The translations under genes and the position numbers were made by a program. The notes under the pieces are model-generated. The model made no database searches. It saw only the letters and a list, made by a program, of their open reading frames with translations, and was not told the DNA's origin. A stretch of DNA of 64,000 nt from Poriferisodalis sp965221945 (GTDB taxonomy: Bacteria > Actinomycetota > Acidimicrobiia > Acidimicrobiales > Poriferisodalaceae), in contig NZ_OZ244925.1 in the NCBI RefSeq assembly GCF_965221945.1, positions 2,976,001 to 3,040,000 on the forward strand, given 5' to 3'. Below, piece after piece: positions 18,512 through 28,700 of the stretch; positions within the stretch are counted from its first letter, which is position 1, and each line of letters starts with the position of its first letter.

Positions 18512-18754
18512 ATGGCTGTTGCGCACTATCGGGTTTCGGAACGAGGTCAGATGGCACTACCGGCTGAAACACGCCGCCGGTGGGGAATCGCTGCGGGAGG
18601 AGCAGTCGAGATCGCCGATCTCGGCGCTGCGGTGGTGGTGGTGCCGGCCGGCCGGGGCGGACTGCGGTCAATGCTCGGCGAGGCTCTCGAGGAGGCCGGT
18701 GGCTACCAGTCGCTCGCGCGCCGCGTCGCTGCCAGCGAGCCTGATCTCGCATGA
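18512..18754 (+). CDS. AbrB/SpoVT-type DNA-binding protein, probable antitoxin
   Basis: An 80-residue protein with the swapped-hairpin pattern of AbrB-type antitoxins: YRVSERGQMALPAETRRRWG, then GGAVEIADLGAAVVVVPAG. The C-terminal ~25 residues (SMLGEALEEAGGYQSLARRV) look helical and may bind a partner. No SD is visible before the ATG. Its TGA stop is embedded in the ATGA that opens the 17-bp repeat ladder leading into the PIN-like gene, so the two are probably translationally coupled. A broken copy of its N-terminal half lies at 29465. Confidence 0.78.
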   Translation: MAVAHYRVSERGQMALPAETRRRWGIAAGGAVEIADLGAAVVVVPAGRGGLRSMLGEALEEAGGYQSLARRVAASEPDLA

Positions 18755-18818
18755 GCCCGCATCTTCCATGAGCCCGCATCTTCCATGAGCCCGCATCTTC
18801 CATGAGCCCGCATCTCCC
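18751..18818 (+). repeat. four tandem copies of a 17-bp unit forming ATGA-coupled mini-ORFs
   Basis: The unit ATGAGCCCGCATCTTCC repeats at 18751, 18768, 18785 and 18802; the last copy has CTCCC in place of CTTCC. Each ATG opens a 6-codon frame (M-S-P-H-L-P) whose TGA overlaps the ATG of the next copy as ATGA. The first ATG overlaps the AbrB stop, and the last mini-ORF's stop overlaps the PIN-like start at 18819. Because the unit is 17 bp, successive mini-ORFs change frame, yet the ATGA junction is rebuilt every time. Confidence 0.95.
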
Positions 18819-19262
18819 ATGAGCAATGGCGTCCTCGTGGACGACCACATCCTGTTGAGGATGCTGCTCGGCGAGGAGCCACGCGAGTTGCGGCCCCGAG
18901 GCGGCGGCGTCGCCACGACGGGGCTGTGGTACCACCGTCTCTGCCGTGCACTCGCCGATCAAGCAGTCGTCGGCTCGATGTCTCGCCGGCTCGGAGGTGT
19001 GTCGCCCGAAGTCGCAGCCGAGGTCATTGCCGCTGTCCTCGAGCTGCCGGCATCAATCGAGCTGGTGTCGCTTCGCGCGATCGGCTGGCCGATGGGCGAA
19101 CTCGTACGAGACGGGGCCCGCCTCAACCTGCTCTCACTCGAAGCACTGACGGCTGCTCGCTTTCTGGATGCGGAGATCTGCTACGCGCAGGCCAACGAGA
19201 ACGAACCGCTCATCGACGCGGCTCACACCCACGCAATACCGATTCGCAGCCTGCAGATCTGA
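18819..19262 (+). CDS. PIN-domain-like protein, probable toxin partner
   Basis: A 147-residue protein. The N-terminal NGVLVDDHILLRMLL resembles the first PIN strand with its acidic residue (Asp8/9). The C-terminal LSLEALTAARFLDAEICYAQ followed by NENEPLIDAAHTHAIPI follows the helix-strand pattern of the VapC C-terminus, but with Glu and Asn where canonical PIN domains have Asp. The nuclease site may therefore be degenerate. It has no SD of its own and begins at the end of the repeat ladder, consistent with re-initiation after the upstream gene. The toxin role is inferred from pairing with AbrB. Confidence 0.6.
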   Translation: MSNGVLVDDHILLRMLLGEEPRELRPRGGGVATTGLWYHRLCRALADQAVVGSMSRRLGGVSPEVAAEVIAAVLELPASIELVSLRAIGWPMGELVRDGARLNLLSLEALTAARFLDAEICYAQANENEPLIDAAHTHAIPIRSLQI

Positions 19263-19290
19263 GCAGGTGCCTTCGCTGCTGAGTCGAGAG

Positions 19291-19731
19291 TCAGAGGTTG
19301 GCGAGGATGCGTCGGGCTGCTCGTGCGGCGGTGTCGGTGCGGGTCTGGCCGGTGATGCGTCGGATGTCGGCGCTGTCGGGTGCTGTTTGGGTGATGGTGG
19401 TGCGCACGTTGTCGGCGACTGCTGCGCGGCCGCCCACGATGAGCACCTGGGTCGGCCGGTAGTCGCGTATCAGCGCTGCTGTCGCCTCGGGCAACCCGTC
19501 CTGTGCGGTGTAGGCGACCACGGCATTGTCGGTCGCCGCCGCCAGTGCGGCGGCGACGCCCACGTCGGGCGCGGACCAGCCGTTCGCGATCACCAAGGTG
19601 ACGCCGTCAGGCGCCGCGGCGGGGTTGCCCAGCACGCGGCGTGCTGCTTGTGCGGCAGTGTCGATGCGGTCCCCGCCGGTGAGCCGCGAAATGCTGGCTC
19701 CGTCTGCCGCGTCAGCGACCGCGTCGGCCAC
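19291..19731 (-). pseudogene. frameshifted C-terminal tail of the giant wall protein (cwb2 repeat)
   Basis: This continues the wall-binding region of the gene at 19733-29188 in another frame. Reading through the G7 run at 19754-19760 with one base less gives ILVGGTAAIGPDVADAVADA, then RLTGGDRIDTAAQAARRVL and a further repeat ending RITGQTRTDTAARAARRIL. These are cell-wall-binding-2 signatures. It has no start signal of its own. It is either a real frameshift that trims the wall anchor or a sequencing error. Confidence 0.85.
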
Positions 19732-19732
19732 G

Positions 19733-22700
19733 TCAGGGCCGATCGCGGCGGTGCCCCCCCACCAGGATCACCCGCGCCACCTCGTAGTCGCGCAGCAACG
19801 CCGCGGACGCCTCAGACAGCGTGGCGGCCTCGGTGTACAGCACCGCGGCACGGCCGCTGCGCGCAGCCAACGCCGCCGCGGCGCCGATGTCAGGCGGCGA
19901 CCAGCCGTTGGCCACAATCAGCGTGACCCGACCCGCATCGCCCGGAGCGCCCAGAATGCGCCGCGCCGTGCCCGCCGCGGTAGCAGCACGATCCACCCCC
20001 GACTCCCGCGAGATGCCCGAATCGGGCGACGCAGCACGGATCTGGGTGCGCACATCACGCGACACCGCCGAAGTGCCGCCCACGATCACCACCTCAGCGG
20101 GCAGCGCCTTCATCAGCAGCACCCTGGTCTCGGAGGACAGCTCACCGCCCGCGGTATAGACCACCACCGCGCCCTCAGTACGAGCCGCCAACACCGACGC
20201 CACACCCACATCAGCAGCACTCCACCCATTCGCCACCACAAACGTCGCAACACCGACATCGAAAACACCACCACCGCCGCCGCCAGAGCCGCCGCCAGAG
20301 CCGCCGCCGGCAGCTCCGCCGCCGTCGTCCGCACGGACCGGGGTCGACCCACTCGCCGTATCCCCGGTGCCCGTGTCCGATGCGCCGATCGTCGCAACCG
20401 CCTCCGCGTCGCCCAGCACCGCCGCCCCGTTGTTCGCATCGCTCCCCGTCGGGTTGCTCAGCACCAGACGGAACGTCTCGCCGCTGTCCTCCTCGCCGTC
20501 GTTCACGATCGGCACCAGCGCCGTCTGCTTGCTCGTCTCGCCTGGCGCAAACGTGAGCGTCCCGCTTGTGGTCGTGTAGTCCGCCGGCGCCACCGCCGTG
20601 GCGTCCACGGTCGTGTATTGCACCGTCACCGTCCCGGTCGCCGCCGGGTCCAGCGTGACCAGGAACCCGACCGATCCGTCAGCCTCGCTCACCGCCGTGT
20701 CGAGCACGTTCAGCGTCGGCGTGCGGCTGTTCCAGGTCCGCTCGATCCAGCCGCTCACCCCGCTGTCGCTGTAGGTCCGCACTCGCGCCGTGATCGGACC
20801 GCGCCGCGACGCCCCCAGGGGCAGCGTCACGCTGGTCGCCTCCTGCGGGCTCCAGTCCTGGTTCGCCCGGTCGCTGTACTGCGGGCCATAGCGCCACTCC
20901 ACCAGGTAGCCCCACGCGCCGGGCACCGCATCCCAGCTCATGACGCGGTTTTCCGACCCGATCGTGACACCGGTCGGCACCGGAAGCGTCGCATCGGCGG
21001 GCCGGTCCACCAGGATCCGCACCAGGCCCGAGCCATCCGAGACCGGCCCCGACCGCGTATCGTCCGAGCCGTACCAGACCTCGTGGTTGTACACCACCGC
21101 AAACGGCGCGCTCAGCAGCGCGTCGGGCCGCACGTCCGCCGCGTAGTCCTCGAGCGCACGCGCCGTCACCGTCACCTCGTACCAGTCGTTCGGGCTCCCC
21201 CCGTAGATCGGGATGCGGTCGTTCGCCCGGTCCGGGAAGTTGGTCATGTCGTAGACGTCGCTCATGGTGAGGTAGTTGCCGTTCTCGTCGGTCCTGTAGC
21301 CGATGCCCTCCTTCTCGCACCGCAGGTTCGAGAACAGCGTCGGGCCGGTCTGTGCCGGGCTCGCCCGCAGCCGTCCCGCCGGCGACTCGATGCGCCGTGG
21401 GATCACGGTGTAGATGCGGGTGCAGGGCTTGAGCCGCACCCGGTACTTGCCCACCTCCCCCATCCGGACGGTCAGCGCCGTGGTCGAGGCATCGCGCCAG
21501 GCGCCGCCCTCGTAAACCTGGGCGTCCACCGCGTAGGGACTCTGCAGCGGCGTCTCCCCCGCCCGCGGCGTCCACAGCCAGTACGACTGCCCCCGGCCGG
21601 AGTCGAAGGTGTTCACCCAGTCCAGGTCCACCCGGTAGAACGTCGACGCCTGCACGTTGTCGGTCAGCTCGAAGCGGACCTCGCCCTTCGCCGTCGGGCG
21701 CAGCGGATCGCCGTACGTTGTCGACCCAGAATTGTCGTTCGGCCCGTAGCGCACGTAGATCGGGTTGCCGTCCGGGTTGCGCAATTGGAACCAAACCCGC
21801 AGCGTCCCCGAGTCCGGCGCCACCGCCCGCAGACCCTCCACCTCGGTCGCATCGAGCGTTGCCACGTTCGACCACGGGCCCGGAACGCCGTTGATGTTGA
21901 TGGCCCGCACCCGGTAGCGGTTCTCCCGGATCACGCCCGGCGCCAGCACCTGATGCACATATCTTGTGCTGAAGATTCCCCTCGTCGAGGCCATCTCATA
22001 CCAGTTCGCCTCGTCGTCGCAGGCTGTCCGGCACACCTCGATGCTGTAGCCCCGCAGGGCAGAGAGCTGGAGCACCAGATGTTGCAGCGCTGGGGTGTTG
22101 TAGTCATAGTTGCTCGCGTTGGCGGGCCTGGCCCAGCTGAGTTCCGCCCGGCCGCTGTCGGTCGCCTCGACCTGTAGCACTTGCGGCGCTGTCGGGACCC
22201 CGGTCACCCGCTCGGTCGGCGTCCCCGCCACCGACGCCACGTTTGCCGAACCGTGGGCGTTCACCGCCTGCACTTCGAAGGTGTGGGCCGCGCCGTTGGT
22301 CAGCCCCTCCACCCGGTAGCTCGTCTCCAGTCCCACCGACTGCCAGGCGTTGAACGTCCCGCCGTCGGTCTCCCGCCAGCGCACCTCGTAGCGCAGCACC
22401 GGGCTGTCGTTGACAACCAGCTCCCACGACAACTCGGCGTAGCCGTGGCCGGTGATCACCGCCAAGCTCCCCGGCGCCTGTGCCGGGCCGTCGTCGTCGG
22501 TCACCGTCAGCACGAGCTGCGGGTTCGCGCCCGTCGTCAACCGCCCCGGCAGCGGCGTCACGAAGCCGAGCGTCAGGGTCTCGTTGCCCTCCACCGCGGC
22601 GTCGTCGCCGAACGTCACCGTGAAGGCCGCCTCCGTGGCGTCGGCCGCGAAGGTCACGCTGGGGGGCACGCCCGAGAACTCGTCCGCGTCCAGGTTCGCG

Positions 22701-25700
22701 CCCCGCGCCGCCGACAGCGTCAGCGCCACCTCGCGCTCGGGCGCCTGGCTCAGCCGCACCGTGACGCTCACCTGGGCGCCCTCGGGCACCGACGCCGACG
22801 CCGGGTCGAACGTCGCCGAGACCACCGGCACGTCGTCGTCCAGCAGCGTCAGCACGAACTCGTGGTGCGTCCCCGCCACGTAGCCCTCCGGCAGCGTCCC
22901 CAGGCCCAGCGTCAAGGTGCGGTGCGGCTCGTCGTCGGTGTTGTCCACCGTCGTCACCGTGAAGCTCTTCGAGGTATCGCCCGCGTTGAACGTGACGCTC
23001 GCCGGCACGCCGGAGTACTCGGTGGCGCTGAGCCCGGCGCCGGGCGTGGCCGTGATCGGCGCGGTGACCGTCGTGCCCGCTGCGGGCGTCACGGCCAGCG
23101 TCAGGGTCACCGTCGCCGAGCCGCCTTCGTTGACCGACGCCGACCCCGCGGCGAACGACACCGCTATCCCTTCCCTCGGCGTGACCTGTACCTGGGCCGC
23201 GGCACCGTTGTGGTTGCTGTTGCGCGCCCGGATCTCGAAGGTGTACTCGGTGTCATTGGTGAGGCCCGTGAACGGGTGGCCGGTGGTCTCGCCGTCGCTG
23301 CCCCCGATCGCGGCCCAGCTCGTCCAGGGGCCGGTCCCGGCGCGTTGGCGGTACTGGTAGTCGCTGACCCAGATCTGGTCGTAGGTCGCCGGGTGGTCCC
23401 AGCGCAGCGTCGCCTCGGTGTCCCCCGGCCTTGCGGTGAGGTTCCGGGGAGCGCCCGGCGCGGCATCGTCGTCCAGGATCAGCAGCGTCGCCGTCGACGG
23501 AGTGCCGATGGTGTAGTAGTCCGGGTTCGACGGGATGGTGAAGGTGACTGTGGCGTGGTCCCCCGCCGCCGAGTTGCCTGTGGGCGTCATGGTGCTCGAG
23601 AGGCTCGTGGTCTGTCCTCCTGAGAAATTGAGGGGTGCCGCCGGCTGTCCGTCTTGGGCGTTCAGCGCGAGTATGGGGAGCCTGGGCGTTGCCCCCGTGG
23701 CCAAGGCATACAGCGGGACAAGCCCCGAGATGTCGTATCCCCGCGAGAGCGTTCCGTCCAGGAACACTGAGCTGTTCTCGACGACCCTGGTGTCCCTCAG
23801 ACTGATGGTGAATACGGGTGGGTCCTCGTCGTCGACGTATTTGAGCTCGATGCCACCGACGATCTGGGCCCCGCCGTGCGTGGCGGTCAGTGTCTCGGTC
23901 TCCGGCGGGTGATACAGGTCGCCCGGGCGCTGCGGGGCGCTGACGGCGAGCGTGCCGTTCGATTGCCCGGCGGTGATGGTGATGGTCGCGCTCCCGCTCG
24001 CGCCTTGGATGAGGGGCCCGCTGGTGATCTCCTGGCCGCCCCACTCGAGGGTTACCGTCTGGTCGGTCTCGAACCGCACGATGTTGGTGATCCACACCGT
24101 CGCCGTCGCCGAGGCGCCGCCCTCGACGAGCTGCGTGACGGCGTTGTGCCCCGAATCGCGAAGGGTGAACGCCAACAGCGCCACGTCGTTGTCCACCACC
24201 GTGATGGCGACCTCGGAGTTCGTCCCCGCCACGTAGCCATCCGGCAGCGTCCCCAGCCCCAGCGTGAGATCTTCGTCCGGTTCGTCCAGCGTGTCGTTTG
24301 CCGCCGTCACCGTGAAGCTCTTCGAGGTGTCGCCCGCGGCGAACGTCACGCTCGCGGGCACGCCGGAATACTCCGTCGCGCCGAGACCCGTGCCCCGCGT
24401 CGCGGTGATCGGCACCGTCACCGTCGTTCCCGCCGCCGGCGCCGTGGCCAGCGTCAGCGTGACGGTGGCCGAGCCGCCCTCGGTGATCGATGCCGACGCC
24501 GAGCCGAACGAGACCGCTACGCCGACGATGGGGGTGACCATCACCTGGGCCTCGGCCCCGTCGCCCGCGACGTTCTCGGCTCGCAGCTCGTAGGTGTACT
24601 CCGTCTCGTTCGTCAGGCCCTTGAACTTGTGGCTGGTGGTGGTGCCGTCGCTGCCCGGAAGCGTCGCCCACGAGCTGAACGAGCCCGTCCCTGCCTTCAC
24701 CCGGTACTCGTAGTGCGTTATGGGCTGACCGTGGTCGGGCGTGGCCGTCGGCGTGTCCCAGACCAAAGTGGCCTCGGTGTTGCCCGCCCGGGCGGCCAGG
24801 TTGCGCGGCGCCAGCGGCGGCGTGTCGTCGTCGCGCACGATGATCGTCACCGTCTTGGGGGTGCCGAGGGTGTAGGGGAAATCCGGGTTCGTCTCGAGGG
24901 TGAAGGTCACTGTGCGGGCGCCGTCGTTCTGGGTGGTGTTCTCGGCCGCGGTCAGCGTGACGGTGTTGTCCAGGTCGCTCGGGGCCAGAACTACTTGGGT
25001 GGGCAGCGTCCCGCTGAGGGCGCTGTCGCTGTCGGTGATGGTGAACTTGACCGCTGTGAGTTCCGGGTAGCGGACGGAGAGCTCGATGTCGATGTCGATC
25101 GTGTCGCCCTCGTTCACCGACGGCGGGGCGTCGGTGATCCGCGCCGCGGGCGGGCTCTCGTCCTCGATGCGGCGGAGGTCCATGATGGTCCCGATGACGG
25201 CGTCCTCCCACGTGGCGGTGAGGTCAGCGGGCTCGTCGGGGAAATAGACCGGGTTCGCCTCGTTGTTGGGCGCTCTGGTGTCGAGGTGGCCGGTCGACGC
25301 TCCGGCCACGATGGTGATGGTCGAGGTGTTGCCCGCGCCCTGGATCCGGCCGCCCACCAGCGTGCGGCCGTTCCACTCCAAGGCGATCTCCTGGTCGGTG
25401 CCGAACGTGGCCTGGCCGGCGTTGGTGATGGTCACCCTCGCGGTCGCCGAATCGCCGCCCTCGGTCAGCTCGGTCACGTCGCCGCCGCCGTCGCGCAGCG
25501 TGAATCCCCACACCGGCGCGAGCAGCGTCAGCGTGTCACTGGCCTCACCGCCGCCGCCGATGTCGTTCACGGCGCGGACCTCGAACGTGTACTCCTCGCC
25601 CGGATCGAGGCCCTCCAGCGTGTGGCTGGTCTCGTTGGCCTCACCCGGGGCGCTGTCCGCCACCGCCGTCCACGGGGAGGAGGAATCGCTGATCGCCAGC

Positions 25701-28700
25701 GGGACCGCATCGTCCTCGCTCCAGCTCAGGCCGGTGCTGGTCCAGGAGAGTGCGCCCGCCGAGCCGGATGTGTCCGCGAACGGGAACGAGGCGTCGCCCA
25801 CCTGAAGCACCAGGTCGGCGAGCGCCGCCGCGGTGAAGCCGCTCTGGTCGGTATGCAGTTGCAGGTTGCCGCCATTGAGGTCTAGTGCGGTGATCGTGTA
25901 GTCCACCGAGTCATAGGAGAAAGTGTTGTCGGTCAGAAGATCGGCCGGCGTGCATCCCTGATTGGCTAGCAAGGAGTCGCATCCCAGGTTGGAGGAGGGC
26001 AGCTCCTTGACCGCGAGCGTCGCCGAAAATACGGGCGCGTAGTAGCGCACCTCGTGGCTGGTTATGGCGCTGCCGTTGGCCCAGGTGCCGCCGCTCCACT
26101 GGAGATCCACCTCGCCGAATGTCGAAGTGTTCGAGGCGGTCAAAGACGCCACCGCCTCCGGAGCGGTGGGCGCGAGGGTGTTGACGACGGCCTGGCCGGC
26201 CAGGGCCGCGGCGTCGTTGCTGGCGATGTCCTGGATGGGATTCATTGCCGGCACCGCGTAGCTGACCGTCAGCGAGTCGCCGGGGCGGAAGGCCGGGCTG
26301 AGCGTGAGCACGATGCCCGAGGTGCCGCTGGCCGCCGCCGCGGAAACGGTCCGGATCCCCCCCGACACGGTGAATGCCGACGCCGCCGGGACCGAATCGG
26401 GATCCAGGGGCTCGTTGTAGGTCAGCAGCACCTCCGTGTTGGACGGGGTGGACGTCTCCGACAGCGTGGGCGCGGTCTCGTCGACGATGGCAGTGGCCGC
26501 CAGGACGGCGTTGCCGTTGCCGACCGCGTCGGTGACCGCGTCGGCGGCCAGCGCAACGGTCACGTTGGTGTCGGTGGCGGTGAGCGCCGTGGTGAGGGTG
26601 ATCTCGACCTCGTTGTCGCTCGTGGAGTCCGCCGTGGTGGTCAGCGTCGTCGTGCCCGACAGGAAGGTGATCTTCGTGCGGTCGACGCTGCCGATGGCCT
26701 TGCTGAAGGTGAGGGTGATCTTCGACTTGTCGGCAGAGGCCCTAGCCCCGGTGAGCGTCGGCCGCACGCCGTCGACCTTGTGGTTCGAGTCGGCGGTGAT
26801 TCCGGAATGATGGGCGTCCACTATCTGCCCGAAAGGACCGACGATCCGATCGAAGTGCTGTACGGCGACGCCGCACACCACGATGCCGTCGGTGTCCTCG
26901 TCGTCTTCATCGACGGTGTGGGTGCAGGCCAAGACCTTCGTCGGCGCCGTGCCGAGCGCGCATTCCGGTTCCTTCTCATCTGCAAAGCCAATTCCCAAGT
27001 AGAGGAAGATGTGCGGTGTATGTGGGCTGGCGTCGGTAAGCGTGATGTTCTTGTCGAAGGTGAACGTCACGACTATGTCGTCGCCGATGGCGTAGGTCTT
27101 GTCGGCGCCCGGGTCCGAGGTGATGGCAACCGATGTGATCTCCGGCGGCAGGCCGACGACGGGGCCGAGCTGGGGGCTGGTGCGGGGGTATTCCCGGTAG
27201 CCCGCGTCGTCGTCGAAGACCACCCGCACCTTGAGGTGTTTGTCCACGTCGTCGGCGGTCGGCGTGTATGTAGCGCCGGTCTCGCCGTCGATGTCGGCCT
27301 CGTCGGTTCCGTCCACCCGGATCCACTGGTACTGGAAGTAGGCGCTTGCGACACCGTCGGTGGAGTCGGTGATGCCGGAGACGTCGGCGGTCACCTCCTC
27401 GCCCTCCTTCGGCGTCTCGACGTTCAAAACCACCGTCACGTTGCCGGGCCAGTGGAGGCTGGCGGCCCACTGGTACTGATAGAGGCCTGCGCCCGGTTCG
27501 CTCTCAGCGGCGTCGTCGGAGGAGAAAGACACACCGTTCACTTTGAACGTGAACCCGCGTGGCAGTTCCCTGTCCAGCACAATGACCAGATCACCGGAGT
27601 TGACGGCGCGTTCATCGTCGAATACGGCGAGAACGGTGTAGGTGACCCCATCCACGGTGAACAGCGACTCAGAGATGGATCCGAAACCGAGAAGGTTCGC
27701 AGTTGCGTCCGCCGTGGCGTATCCACTTGCTTCGAATGACGAACCGACGATCACTTCCGCAGGCGTCACTGTTGCCGTGAAGACCTCCTGGGTGAACAAC
27801 GGGCTGCTGATCTGCGGGGCACCGTCGGCGGGGGTGTTGTCCGGCTGGGCGTCGGGCAGGTCGTAGGCGTAGATCTTGTCGTCGGTGTCGTCGACCACCC
27901 ACAGCACCCGGCCGTCGAACCACATTCCCTTAGGGTTGTCGTTGGCGCTGGTCAGGGCGAGGTTCTTGGCCGAGTCCTGGGACTCGTCCGAGTGCTTGTA
28001 GGCGAAGACATTGTCGTCGTCGCTGTCCGCCACGAACATGGTGGTGCCGTTGGACCAGATGCCGCGCGGTGTCTCGGCGTTCTGGGCGGCGGTGTTGGTT
28101 GAGAGGTAGAGCTGCTCGAAGTCCTTGGCGGTGTCGTGGGTGCCGTCGGCAATCTTGTAGGCGAAGACCTTGTTGGCGCTGGTGGCGTCATCGTTGGCCA
28201 CGTATACGGTCGTCGCGTCGCACCACATGCCCCTGGGCTCGGTGTTGGCCGAGTTGAGGGTGATGTCCTTGGTCGAGTCGGCGGTCGTGTCGGACATCTT
28301 GTAGGCGTAGAGCTTGTCATCGTCGCTGTCGCCGACGAACATGGTCGTGCCGTCGGAGCAGATACCGGTGGGGCTGAGGTTGCCGGCGCCGGTCACGTTT
28401 TCGAAATCGTTGGCGCTGTCGTGGGAGCCGTCGGAGCGGTTGTAGGCGTAGATCTTGTTGCCGAGGGCGGCTCCGTTGTTGACGACCCAGAAGGTGTCTT
28501 CGTTGCCCCACATGCCGGTGGGAGCAATGTTGCTGCTGTGCAGGTCAAAGCCCGTCACCCGCTTCGGCGGGGGCGGCACGAACGCGGAGCCCTTGATCTC
28601 AATCTTGTGCGATTGCGAAAAGGATCCCCACGAACCGCTGGTATAGAAATGGCGGTCATTCCCGATTGACCAGCCCATCGCGCCGCCAGCATCTTCGTTG

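Noticed and set aside
18751..18818. CRISPR array
   Set aside because: The repeats are 17 bp and directly adjacent without spacers.
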